Shown here in pieces: positions 26,701 through 34,543 of a stretch of 64,000 bases of DNA. Under the pieces are notes generated by a model. It was not told the DNA's origin and made no database searches. It was given only the letters and a program-made list of their open reading frames with translations. This stretch comes from Paenibacillus brevis (GTDB lineage Bacteria > Bacillota > Bacilli > Paenibacillales > Paenibacillaceae). The stretch lies in assembly GCF_018919145.1 (NCBI RefSeq), contig NZ_JAHLQJ010000001.1, positions 124,001-188,000 on the forward strand, given 5' to 3'. Both the position numbers and the translations under genes were made by a program. Each line of letters starts with the position of its first letter. Position 1 is the first letter of the stretch.

Positions 26701-29029
26701 TGACGGTAATATCACCGCTCGCACCAGGCGCATTCATCCAGCTTACCTCCAGCACCCCGTCTTCCCGGGATTCTACAGTTATGTTCGACGGAGCAGACGT
26801 CAAATCGTAAGGAACCGTAGCAGCCGCACCCTCGCGTCCATCCGCCCCGACAGCCGCGACCTTAATCACTCCTGAGTCGGCAGGCAACTGTTTCACATAA
26901 AATACTTCATCGTATTTGCCCCCCATGTACACATCATTTACGTAGATATTGTATTGCTTTACGCTGGAATAATCGTTGTCCAGATTCCACTTAATGATCA
27001 ATTCCTTCGTATTCGGATGGAGCTCTGAAATAGACAATCCTGTCGGAGTACCAGGCACTGTAGCAGAACCATCGAAAATAGAAATCTGGCCAATGTTTAT
27101 TTGATAGCCATTCACGACACCTGCGCCAGGATCGAATGCTAGACCCAGAACAGCAATCGATTTACCGGCATATGCACTCAAGTCGAACTCTGCGGTAACC
27201 CAACCGTTCGTCTTCTTTCCGCTATCCTGCACAGCAACCTTCACGATTTGAGTCGGGTCATCCTCAAAGATAAGACCGGCCTGCAGCGTGGTTCCATCAT
27301 CATTGGACGATTTGTTATAAGTAATTGACAGCTTGGATCCCGGATTCACGCTTATATCCGTTTTGTATAGCCGAAGAAAGTTCTCCGCATCCAAATCGCC
27401 GTTAATGACCAGGGAACTGCCGCCTTGATAAGCTCCAATTTGCTGATAGTTAAAACGTTGAGTTGATGCAAGATTATATTCCGGCCCATAATCAAAATCA
27501 ACGGTCAGGCGGCTGCCATCGGTATCTTGCCACCATTGCCAGGTTACAGGAATATCCTGAAGGCTCATATTGGACCACTCGCTGTCATTAGATACTTTTC
27601 CGTCAACATAGTAAGACAGCCCGTGACCGGTATTGAAATTCGTATAGAAATTGGATTCGCCAATGACCGATCTTTCCGCGATGACGGATGCGATGCCCGG
27701 CCAATAACGGTTATCGGCATAGACATCAGAAGCCGTATTTGCGCTGGATTTTGCCGTGTTTTTCGGATCCATGTTAGGGCCCGACCACCATAGCTGTTCC
27801 CGTACTTTCGTCATCCATTGATAGTCGTTCTCCGCCCGATGATTGACAGGCCAGGCAAGCCCCATGTCTTCATCCAGGCCGGCATGAACAAAGTCGGCAC
27901 CCAGTGTGGCAATGCTAACTTGAGGCAAGCCGCTGGAGAGCTTGTTTGACAATGCCGTTCCCTGAACGCTCTTGAAGCGGTCGCGCCCAGCCTCCAGACC
28001 GGCAAATCCGACATCGAACAGGTCAAAATCAGTACCATACTGTTGGTTCAAATTATTGAGATAGGTTTTGGCGGAATTGATCTGGGTACTCCCCATGCCA
28101 TAGTCGAAAAAGAAGGATTGCGAGACCTGTTCCCCTGCATTTTTGTCATACAGGAAGGAAATATTGCTATCATTAATCGTTCTGGCAAATGTATTGCTGC
28201 CGCTCGCTGAATTCAACGAATCATACCACTGAATATACAGTCCGCCCCTTTGCAGCACTTTCATAAATCCGATGTAATCGGGAATATCTGCTACGGCGAC
28301 ATTGGGGCCAACTTCCTCTTGGTTGATGAAGTATCCGTCATACCCGAAATAATCGGCCATTTCAATCAGCTTTTCCGCTACAGGATAATTCCCGTCGTCA
28401 TCTTTCACGATCATTTGCTTGTATGTTTGCTGGCCGCGGTCATTATTGGAGAAAAAAATGCCTGCCAGCGACAGCACCCCGTTCTTATGGGCGGCATCGG
28501 TATAGGTAGGATTGGGAATATTCAACATGCCGAACTCAAACCATTTTTGCTGCCAATCGCTTTGCGCCAAATCGTCGTAATACTCGGGCGGAGTATAGGC
28601 TGTGGCGGTTCCATGCCAATAAGAATAATAGTCGATGTACTGCCAGAAGTTGAAATGGTACTGGGCAAATTTATTGGTATAAGGTGCGTTCTCGATAAAG
28701 GCGTTTCCATAATCGCCGGCAACACTGATCATTTTTACGTTTGGATCTAGGTCAGGATTGCTTTGCGTAGCGGCCAGCGGGTCAATCCGCTGTTGCAATG
28801 GCACTCTGGATCTGAGCAGTTCAGCGCCCGGATCACTCTCGGGGCTCCAATTCAAAACATGCCCGCTGGTATAACCATGAACACTTGGCTGGTTTTCACC
28901 ATGGGCGCTTTCCCCGGTAAACGGCCAAGTGTCACCCGCATGCACGTAAAGCGGGAAACTGGTTAGAACCAAAGCAAATGTCAGTATTGTCGAGGCTATC
29001 TTCACCTTTTTCCTGTTGCTAAAATTCAT
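23753..29029 (-). CDS. S-layer-anchored endo-beta-N-acetylglucosaminidase, GH85
   Basis: The 1758-residue secreted protein has a signal peptide (about residues 1-31, ending VHAGD) and a GH85 catalytic domain (about 85-430). GYDGYFINQEE supplies Asn236 and Glu238, equivalent to the Asn/Glu pair of Endo-D and Endo-M. Next come a beta-sandwich carbohydrate-binding-like region (about 510-655), fibronectin-III-like domains, an InlB-type beta-grasp repeat (YTVTFDPNGGESG...LTAKW, about 931-1003), Ig-like domains (about 1010-1285), a helical segment (about 1288-1356), a Thr/Ser/Pro linker and three SLH domains (about 1575-1758). GH85 enzymes cut between the two core GlcNAc residues of N-glycans. SLH domains bind pyruvylated wall polymer, so the enzyme works at the cell surface. 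It has its own terminator. Confidence 0.9.
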   Translation of the reverse strand: MNFSNRKKVKIASTILTFALVLTSFPLYVHAGDTWPFTGESAHGENQPSVHGYTSGHVLNWSPESDPGAELLRSRVPLQQRIDPLAATQSNPDLDPNVKMISVAGDYGNAFIENAPYTNKFAQYHFNFWQYIDYYSYWHGTATAYTPPEYYDDLAQSDWQQKWFEFGMLNIPNPTYTDAAHKNGVLSLAGIFFSNNDRGQQTYKQMIVKDDDGNYPVAEKLIEMADYFGYDGYFINQEEVGPNVAVADIPDYIGFMKVLQRGGLYIQWYDSLNSASGSNTFARTINDSNISFLYDKNAGEQVSQSFFFDYGMGSTQINSAKTYLNNLNQQYGTDFDLFDVGFAGLEAGRDRFKSVQGTALSNKLSSGLPQVSIATLGADFVHAGLDEDMGLAWPVNHRAENDYQWMTKVREQLWWSGPNMDPKNTAKSSANTASDVYADNRYWPGIASVIAERSVIGESNFYTNFNTGHGLSYYVDGKVSNDSEWSNMSLQDIPVTWQWWQDTDGSRLTVDFDYGPEYNLASTQRFNYQQIGAYQGGSSLVINGDLDAENFLRLYKTDISVNPGSKLSITYNKSSNDDGTTLQAGLIFEDDPTQIVKVAVQDSGKKTNGWVTAEFDLSAYAGKSIAVLGLAFDPGAGVVNGYQINIGQISIFDGSATVPGTPTGLSISELHPNTKELIIKWNLDNDYSSVKQYNIYVNDVYMGGKYDEVFYVKQLPADSGVIKVAAVGADGREGAAATVPYDLTSAPSNITVESREDGVLEVSWMNAPGASGDITVSVASRNWTTTEQPVSEQTVVPSGSVSAVFNNMPINGDDYLVTVSLAGGQSVMANGNFIDKIAEPYAEPWSWNGNTLSLPMPNTRDWRYMYFYENGVLKSFPVTYISGAAGNKDRIIRGRTTKASLSFSSSAENIYVVMEDYAGNKSEPVYLRGKERYTVTFDPNGGESGVPTVDSAFGAKLSEPSTMMIREGYEFLGWYNGDTKWNFAADSVKQDLTLTAKWKLKDPEVVLIKEGSFREGAAAALKAVATGKGTLSYTWAVDEGKGYNIIAVTDTVYSIPQITLDMDGFKYKVIVTNEEGGAGEAETAITVTPTSADPVAPDFERNLDAEKTVKENEEVTLFVSTTGDVEQVVWEAKLKDSDTWTQVGEGSGTYTFTAQAEHDGALFRAVLRGVAGSNPSAAISNELLLHVTPLVVNADPVIHTVAASKNPAEVGDTVTFTVQASGEGALSYQWFKDGTPIAGATNADYTIDSVATSDGGTYKVEVTHTIRLYERDYIGVKESDEVRFTVETEQSEEWSLLSSLINQIKALKNDAVYTAQSIAELKSSSAYLTAIALTADSPADTLRTAYENLAQARSRILKLYVPVSPGTGANEGTGGDSGGTKTDEDTSPLPPSNPFQMIVSEKDLQKAIEAGVAAIAAKPEVTSIDLPLNAGELLNQNILRIETDTMTLDIPPEVLKQLKDLLGDSPFSTYKLQLGIQQKSLDQAGISNTSEISLKGSTVKLELKVVNNQGATVKEITESVQPLKIGMPITTGLNADLLGIYLINNNGSLTYLGGTRNGNVIGLEVERTGTYALLEYHVNFQDVSHTHWAADAIKILAAKHWVQGVPGNKYEPGRTITRAEFTTLVAKALHLEAQSELKFNDVPSDAWYKDDLAKLVKLGLVSGRSADRFEPNAEISRQEMVTILMRALEFQQDADAPAPSESSRFKDDSSIASWARASVHAAAELGLVKGQGDHFAPAQSATRAEAAQFVINFLLNRE

Positions 29030-29235
29030 TATCTAACCTCCAATTCTTAGTAGACTATAATGTCGTTCGAACTGTCCTGAGATCATCCCATGCATATCAG
29101 CCTCTCTACTATCCTCCCTTCTTACCTGCAATGTTCACCAAGAATTTATCCAATGAAAGCACTTACAAATAGAGGAGAAATTAAAGATATACTGGACAAA
29201 CTAAAGGAATTCAACGAAACAGACGCTATAAGTGA
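29030..29235 (-). promoter_or_regulatory. GH85 gene upstream region with motifs shared with the glycan operon
   Basis: TGAAAGCACTTACA (29154-29167) matches 12 of 14 bases of TGAAAGTGCTTACA (38305-38318) upstream of the glycan ABC operon. Both resemble CcpA cre boxes. GTTCAC (29133-29138) is also found at 38234 and 38399. I could not place a convincing -35/-10 pair. Confidence 0.4.
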
Positions 29236-29274
29236 ATAAAAAAAGGAAAAGCCACCAAAACGGCTCTTCCTTTT
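29236..29274 (-). terminator. Terminator downstream of the transglutaminase-fold gene (perhaps originally of a pullulanase gene)
   Basis: Minus-strand AAAAGGAAGAGCC pairs with GGCTTTTCCTTTT (29241-29274), followed by TTTTATTC. It lies just after the pullulanase-tail relic. Confidence 0.8.
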
Positions 29275-29290
29275 GCCATGTTTATCAGTA

Positions 29291-29336
29291 TTAATCGGGC
29301 ACACTTAACACAACCATACCAATCCCGTTCAAACGG
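29291..29336 (-). pseudogene. Relic of a pullulanase 3' end
   Basis: In frame, the minus strand reads R-L-N-G-I-G-M-V-V-L-S-V-P-D-stop. The living pulA gene ends R-V-N-G-I-G-M-V-V-L-R-T-R-T-I-stop. The 33 bases 29304-29336 match 40871-40903 with five differences, three of them synonymous third-position changes. This is how a diverged coding relative looks. The rest of that gene is missing; the transglutaminase-fold gene ends at the junction and its stop codon lies within the relic. Confidence 0.6.
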
Positions 29337-31980
29337 TGAGCTGCCGAAGCATCAGTTCAACGCTGCCGACATTGTATCCGGCACAAGCGTAAATGCCGGT
29401 CAGCCCGCCAGACAGTAGAATTAACACAGGCAGTCGCGTCCCGTCGACCCCCATATCCAGCGCCGCAACCGCGCAAGCCAGCTGAGGATCATAGCATACC
29501 TCGATTCCCGAGAGTGTCTTGAGCACCTTGCCAAGGGTAGCGTTGCCCCGCTCTGCCGGCTCCCGCAGAACCAGCAGCATGCGAGTATTCGTCTCGTTCC
29601 AGTGAGAAGCCCCCGCTAGCAATTCATTTAAGACATGCTCGGTCGGCTCCGCCCCTACTCCCAAAAACGCCAACAGCATGGGGCGATCGTTAGTCAGCCG
29701 GGAAAGCTTGATTTGCTCGCCTGATTCCGTTTGCAGCGAAATATCGCTCAGTTGACGGTTCACCGGCAAATCGCCTTCATCGGCTTGCGCCAGCAGCATC
29801 TCTACTGTCTTACGCTGTCCGCTCGCCAGCCGGAATACCCGCTGAGCCGCAAGCTGGTCGCCGTTAGGTAAGCGGCGCGTGGTAATCAGGCGATAAACCG
29901 CCGGATCAAGCCTCAGCTCCAATTCACCTTGTTCAAAGGAGCTATCCGCATAGTTAAGCGTATCGAAGCGGACGTCCTCCAGCTTGCTGATACTCCAGGT
30001 CTGGCCATACTTCCACTCGCTCGCCTCCGTTGCCTGCAGCACCAGAGCCGCCGAACCGCCCGTGCGCAACGCTTCGCCCTGAGCCAGCTGCGCTTGATCC
30101 TCGCCGTCCGGCTCAAATGCTCGCTGGGCGTAAACGTCCGGCTCTATCGCGCCCCCTGACTCTGCTGCCGCCCCCGCGCCAAAGCCTGCCGGCACGGCAA
30201 ACGCGCCGTCCCGCCAATATTCCGGCGTCTGTGTGACCGGATTCAGCCTGGCCGGGATGTTCAAGCTGCGGCAGATCGCCGCGAACAATATCTTCTGTGC
30301 GAGCGGATTACCGTGCCGCAGCTTCAGGCAGCCAAGCGGCGTGGCGCAGATCGTCGGATAATCCATATCGGAATCATAGTCTATTATCTCTGCGATGTAT
30401 TTCCAAATCTGGTCCGGGTCCTGCACGAACCGTTCCTTCTCTTCTTGCGAGAAATACTGCCTGATATAGCTGCGGTAAGGGGTTAGCTCCTCCAGCCAGA
30501 TTCGCGGACAAAGCAGGAACTGCTCGTAGATCTCCGCAGGCAAGCTGCCCCGCTCACAGCTCAAGTGATCCTCAAGAATCTCGCCGCGCAGGTCCTTGCC
30601 GTCCTTGATCACCAGGCTGTTCAGCAATTGCCGCCGCTTGAGATTGTCATCGCGGGTCAGGAATGCCCGCAGCTCTCCGGTGTTCTCGCCCGCAACGCGA
30701 ATCAGCTCGGCGGCTTCCGGGTACGCGGCGGCCAGCTGCTCGTCATAAAGAGCCGCCAAGCGCTGCGCGCGAATATGTGTAGCGGCTTGCATCCGCTGTG
30801 CCTTCCGTGTGGCTTGTTCCGCCGTCTCCTCATCGGTATGCAGCGGATGTTCCTGCGGTGCGCGCAGCATCGTGTGCTCCCACTGGTCCGCCGGCCATCC
30901 CGGGTCTTCCGCGGCGCGGTGAAGCGTCAGCTCGATCAGGCTGTCAGCAGCCGAGAAATCTGTAGCCGTCGTCGGAAACGCCTGCCGTTCGGCGAACGCC
31001 CCATCCTTCCAGGCTCTGATGCGTACGTCGCCCAGCCCAATCATCAGCCTCGCCGCTCCCGTGTCGTCCGTCTTCACGGTGGCGGCAGGGTAATACTCTG
31101 CCATGTTCAGGATCTCCACTGCAACCGAGGCCCCGGAAACCGGCTGCCCGGATTCATCCTTCACCGCCACAGCGAGCTCACCCGTCCGAGCATAGAAAGC
31201 CGTATGATTAACATAACAGAGCAGCCCGTCCTGACCTATGCACTCTTCTGCCTGGCTTAAGCCAAAATCGGAAAACATCCGGCTGTGGATCAGGATCGCA
31301 CGGTTAGCGGGTACCGTGAACCACCCGCGGTTCAACGCTTCCTCCGGCTCGCAGGCGCCGAGAAAATACCACTTGCCCTGCAGGTACACCTCCACCCAGG
31401 CGTGGTTGTCATCGCAATGCGCCCAGCGCGGTGTGTAGACTTGCCGGGCCGGAATGCCGACGCTGCGAAAGGCCGTAACGGTAAAGGTCGACTCTTCCCC
31501 GCAGCGTCCCTTGCCACAGCGGAATAGAGTCATCGGCGAAGCCGTGCGCCCGTCCGTTGCTTCATAGACGACATGCTCCGCACACCAGTAGTTGATTTCG
31601 AGCACCGCTTGCTCCGGCTCCATGCCATGGATTCTATCCTGTAGCTGCTCATAGAAAAACTGCCGGCAGTCACTAATCTCCTCCGTATTGATCCGATAAT
31701 AAAGCACATGGTGGATGAAAATGTCCTCCGCCAGCTCACGGCACCAAGGCACGTTCTCCCGCAGCCAAAGGGAATGCCGCACATAGCTCAAGAAGACAGA
31801 AAAAGTATATTCTCCCGCATCACGCACCGGCATAGTTCCATAGAGATAGCGCATCAGCACTGCTTCATCCGTTGTGCAATCTCCTATGGCCGACTCGATT
31901 TCTTGCCACAACGGACCATAGACAGCCTTTCTGGACTGATACCGCGTCAGTGCGAATTCTTGCAATTGAGCAGACAACAT
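29329..31980 (-). CDS. Transglutaminase-fold protein of the glycan operon, multidomain
   Basis: The 883-residue protein has no signal peptide and should be cytoplasmic. A transglutaminase core (about residues 120-235) has Cys160 in FRCGKGRCGEES and His193 in DDNHAWVEVY. The usual catalytic Asp position reads WYFLGACEPE, with no Asp. Then come a CarboxypepD_reg/Ig-like beta domain (about 268-345), a helical region, a second transglutaminase-like stretch that lacks the Cys (PLGCLKLRHGNPLAQKILF, about 541-590), and a thioredoxin/peroxiredoxin-like C-terminus without CxxC (about 740-883). It is the last gene after GH29 and GH18 in one operon. The superfamily includes proteases, amidases and eukaryotic peptide:N-glycanase, so an action on glycopeptides is possible but unproven. 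Confidence 0.75.
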   Translation of the reverse strand: MLSAQLQEFALTRYQSRKAVYGPLWQEIESAIGDCTTDEAVLMRYLYGTMPVRDAGEYTFSVFLSYVRHSLWLRENVPWCRELAEDIFIHHVLYYRINTEEISDCRQFFYEQLQDRIHGMEPEQAVLEINYWCAEHVVYEATDGRTASPMTLFRCGKGRCGEESTFTVTAFRSVGIPARQVYTPRWAHCDDNHAWVEVYLQGKWYFLGACEPEEALNRGWFTVPANRAILIHSRMFSDFGLSQAEECIGQDGLLCYVNHTAFYARTGELAVAVKDESGQPVSGASVAVEILNMAEYYPAATVKTDDTGAARLMIGLGDVRIRAWKDGAFAERQAFPTTATDFSAADSLIELTLHRAAEDPGWPADQWEHTMLRAPQEHPLHTDEETAEQATRKAQRMQAATHIRAQRLAALYDEQLAAAYPEAAELIRVAGENTGELRAFLTRDDNLKRRQLLNSLVIKDGKDLRGEILEDHLSCERGSLPAEIYEQFLLCPRIWLEELTPYRSYIRQYFSQEEKERFVQDPDQIWKYIAEIIDYDSDMDYPTICATPLGCLKLRHGNPLAQKILFAAICRSLNIPARLNPVTQTPEYWRDGAFAVPAGFGAGAAAESGGAIEPDVYAQRAFEPDGEDQAQLAQGEALRTGGSAALVLQATEASEWKYGQTWSISKLEDVRFDTLNYADSSFEQGELELRLDPAVYRLITTRRLPNGDQLAAQRVFRLASGQRKTVEMLLAQADEGDLPVNRQLSDISLQTESGEQIKLSRLTNDRPMLLAFLGVGAEPTEHVLNELLAGASHWNETNTRMLLVLREPAERGNATLGKVLKTLSGIEVCYDPQLACAVAALDMGVDGTRLPVLILLSGGLTGIYACAGYNVGSVELMLRQLTV

Positions 31981-32004
31981 ACGCGCAGCTTCTCCTTCCT
32001 CCGT

Positions 32005-33069
32005 CTATTTATCCAGTTCTTCTCTTAGGAATGGAATCAACGTCCCGGTCGGATCAGACCGGTATTCCCAAAACATGATGCCGGCCAAATCCCGCTCCCG
32101 GATATAGGCAACCTTGCCGGCCAGTGACTGCTGATCCTCATAGCTGATGAAGGTACTTCCGTCGAACAGATAGGGAACACCGGCTTCCTCATCCCAATAG
32201 CGGCGATAAGCGCTATGCTGCTGTATATGATCCTCCTTGCCGCGATCCGCCAAGCCGATGTAATCGGCCAGACTGCCGTAATCCGGGCCATAATGACCGA
32301 TTGTTTCCGCTTCCTGTCCCAGACCGTCGCCGCCGCCCTTTACTCTATCCCATTGACGAGAGTAGAAGGGTACGCCGACCACCATCTTCTCCGCCGGCAA
32401 GCCCGCTGCGCCGAATACTCGGACCGCTTTGTCCACACACGCATCGATCAGATTGGTCCTGCCTTGATACAACGCCGCGTGATGGCCCGTCACGGTCTGG
32501 AACCCGCCCTGCAGATCGTAGGCCATCAGCATGACATAATCGAGATAGCGGCAAATCTCCGGGATATCTGTCTGTAAGGTAAAGTACGTATCGCCGCCCG
32601 CAGCGATGGTTAACATTCGCCCGGGATCGAAGGCATCCAGCGTTTCCCGCAACTGCCGTAATAGCAGCGTAAAGTTCTGTTTATCCTCTCGGCAAGCACC
32701 AATCCCTGCGAGGGAGGTTCCTGGATATTCCCAGTCGATATCAATACCGTCCAGGCCATATTCTTCGGCCATTTCGGCCGCACTGACAGCCAGCCGCTCT
32801 CTTCCTGCCTGGCTCGCCGCAGCCTGCGAGAAACCATCTGCTCCCCAGCCGCCAACCGACAGCACAAGCCTGACCGCAGGATGAACCCGGCGAATTCGCC
32901 GCAGTGCATCGCGGCTTTCCTCACAGCCGGGCCATACCACACGACCATCCTCCAAGCCAGCAAAGGCAATGTTGATAACATCAAGGGAAAGAATGTCCTG
33001 CTCGCGTACCGTGGGAAGATCCCTTGTACCTACGTAACCGATTATTTTTTTTCTCATCTCTTTATTCAT
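32005..33069 (-). CDS. GH18 family glycosidase (intracellular chitinase / endo-beta-N-acetylglucosaminidase type)
   Basis: The 354-residue TIM-barrel protein carries the GH18 signature LDGIDIDWEYPG with catalytic Glu114, the SVGGWG strand and MLMAYDLQG. It ends with the barrel strand GIMFWEYRSD. There is no signal peptide or binding domain, so it acts on imported material such as chitobiose-containing N-glycan cores. The ATG at 33069 overlaps the fucosidase stop as ATGA, with GGAG five bases upstream, so the genes are coupled. Chitin oligosaccharide hydrolysis is an alternative; the fucosidase/GH85 context favours glycoconjugates. Confidence 0.82.
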   Translation of the reverse strand: MNKEMRKKIIGYVGTRDLPTVREQDILSLDVINIAFAGLEDGRVVWPGCEESRDALRRIRRVHPAVRLVLSVGGWGADGFSQAAASQAGRERLAVSAAEMAEEYGLDGIDIDWEYPGTSLAGIGACREDKQNFTLLLRQLRETLDAFDPGRMLTIAAGGDTYFTLQTDIPEICRYLDYVMLMAYDLQGGFQTVTGHHAALYQGRTNLIDACVDKAVRVFGAAGLPAEKMVVGVPFYSRQWDRVKGGGDGLGQEAETIGHYGPDYGSLADYIGLADRGKEDHIQQHSAYRRYWDEEAGVPYLFDGSTFISYEDQQSLAGKVAYIRERDLAGIMFWEYRSDPTGTLIPFLREELDK

Positions 33070-34517
33070 TCCGTCTCCAATTTGTAGACTCGGGCGATCG
33101 GAGCGCATCCCTGCTGTTCGCCAGGGACGTTCACTGTAATCCCTGTCTTATCAGCGGTAAAGGACAGCTCCTCCCCCGTATCCAGTAAGGTTATCTTTTG
33201 CACAGCTCTCAGGTAAGGGATTGTCACCACGTCGGGAACCTTCTCCGTTTCGTGAACAAACAGCTCCAACACATAGACTGCCTTATCCCCCTTGCAGGTA
33301 AAGGCGAGATTGCCCGCCTTGTACGGCGCGCAGGCACGGGTGCCGTAGATCGCCTCACCATAATCGGCGAGCCATTCGCCCAGCCCGCGCAAAGTCTTTA
33401 CGGCTCCTTGCGGCAATCGGCCGTCCGGCTGCGGACCCACATTAATTGCCAGATTTCCTCCCTTGGCTACGATATCCACCAGCAAGCAGACAACCTCTCG
33501 CGGCGATTTGTACGTATCCTCATAGGCAAAGGAGAATGAGGTGCCCAGCGTAATACAGCTCTCCCACGGCACGCCAAGCGGCTCTTCAGGCACGCACTGC
33601 TCCGGTGTAATGTAGTTCTCGTAAGGACCTCCTACAGTACGGTCAGCGCACAGCATCCCCGGCTGCCAGGCCCGGACTTCATCGATCACTTCACCCAAAG
33701 AAATGTCTTGCCCGGATTCCTTGCAGACCCAGCCGGCATCAAACCACATAATATCCAGCTTGCCATACTGGCTGGCCAGCTCCTTAATCTGGTTGTGCGT
33801 AAACTGAACGAACTTCTCCCATTCCTCCGGGTGCTCCTCCGGCACATAGGCCGGGCCTCTCCACATATAATCTCCCCGCTGGTAACCCGGGGACCAATAG
33901 TGCTCGTTATGCCAATCGGCCTTGGAAAAATAGGCGGCGATGCCGATTCCCTTCTTGCGGAATGCTTCAAACAAATGCCCGCAGATGTCGGCATACCGAT
34001 TAGTATGATAAGGACAATCCTCCGCCGTAATCTTGTAATCGGAATAGGCGCTATCCCACATACAGAAGCCGTCATGATGCTTTGTGGTGAAAACCAGATA
34101 GCGAATGCCAGCTTCCTCCGCCAGCTCCGCCCATTGCTCCGGTTGAAAGCGGACAGGATTAAACGTTCTGTTCAATCCGAAATATTGCTGTTTAAATTCC
34201 TTGGCATTAACACCCCAGTCGATTCCCGTTCTGGACCAGTCAGCATCGGCGTCGGACAGCGCCCAGGACTCCACAACGCCCAGCTGTGAATAGGGGCCCC
34301 AATGCATCATCAGGGCCAGCTTCTGATCCTGGAACCACTCCAGCTTTTCCCGAACCTCCGGATCGGTCGGCCAGACGTAATCCTCTGCGGCGCTGTAATT
34401 GTGCACACCCTGCTCAATCCGCGCCTCCACCGCTTCCTCCGTCACTGCCGGGCGCTCCCCTTCTGCTGTATCGGTGCGCCCTGATAATTGCTCACGTCCA
34501 AGATCGTCATTTGCCAT
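33066..34517 (-). CDS. Alpha-L-fucosidase, GH29
   Basis: The 483-residue protein shows GH29 hallmarks: MMHWGPYS, FTTKHHDGFCMWDS, DIMWFDAGW with nucleophile Asp260, the late NLAINVGPQPDGRLP, and a small C-terminal beta domain. It has no signal peptide. It removes terminal alpha-linked L-fucose, for example the alpha-1,6 core fucose of mammalian N-glycans. The hydrophilic N-terminus (about residues 1-50) is longer than usual but has a good GGAGGG site at its ATG. It follows the binding-protein gene by 26 bases and overlaps GH18 by four. Confidence 0.88.
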   Translation of the reverse strand: MANDDLGREQLSGRTDTAEGERPAVTEEAVEARIEQGVHNYSAAEDYVWPTDPEVREKLEWFQDQKLALMMHWGPYSQLGVVESWALSDADADWSRTGIDWGVNAKEFKQQYFGLNRTFNPVRFQPEQWAELAEEAGIRYLVFTTKHHDGFCMWDSAYSDYKITAEDCPYHTNRYADICGHLFEAFRKKGIGIAAYFSKADWHNEHYWSPGYQRGDYMWRGPAYVPEEHPEEWEKFVQFTHNQIKELASQYGKLDIMWFDAGWVCKESGQDISLGEVIDEVRAWQPGMLCADRTVGGPYENYITPEQCVPEEPLGVPWESCITLGTSFSFAYEDTYKSPREVVCLLVDIVAKGGNLAINVGPQPDGRLPQGAVKTLRGLGEWLADYGEAIYGTRACAPYKAGNLAFTCKGDKAVYVLELFVHETEKVPDVVTIPYLRAVQKITLLDTGEELSFTADKTGITVNVPGEQQGCAPIARVYKLETE

Positions 34518-34543
34518 CGTTGCTGTCCCTCCGTTGCTGCATC

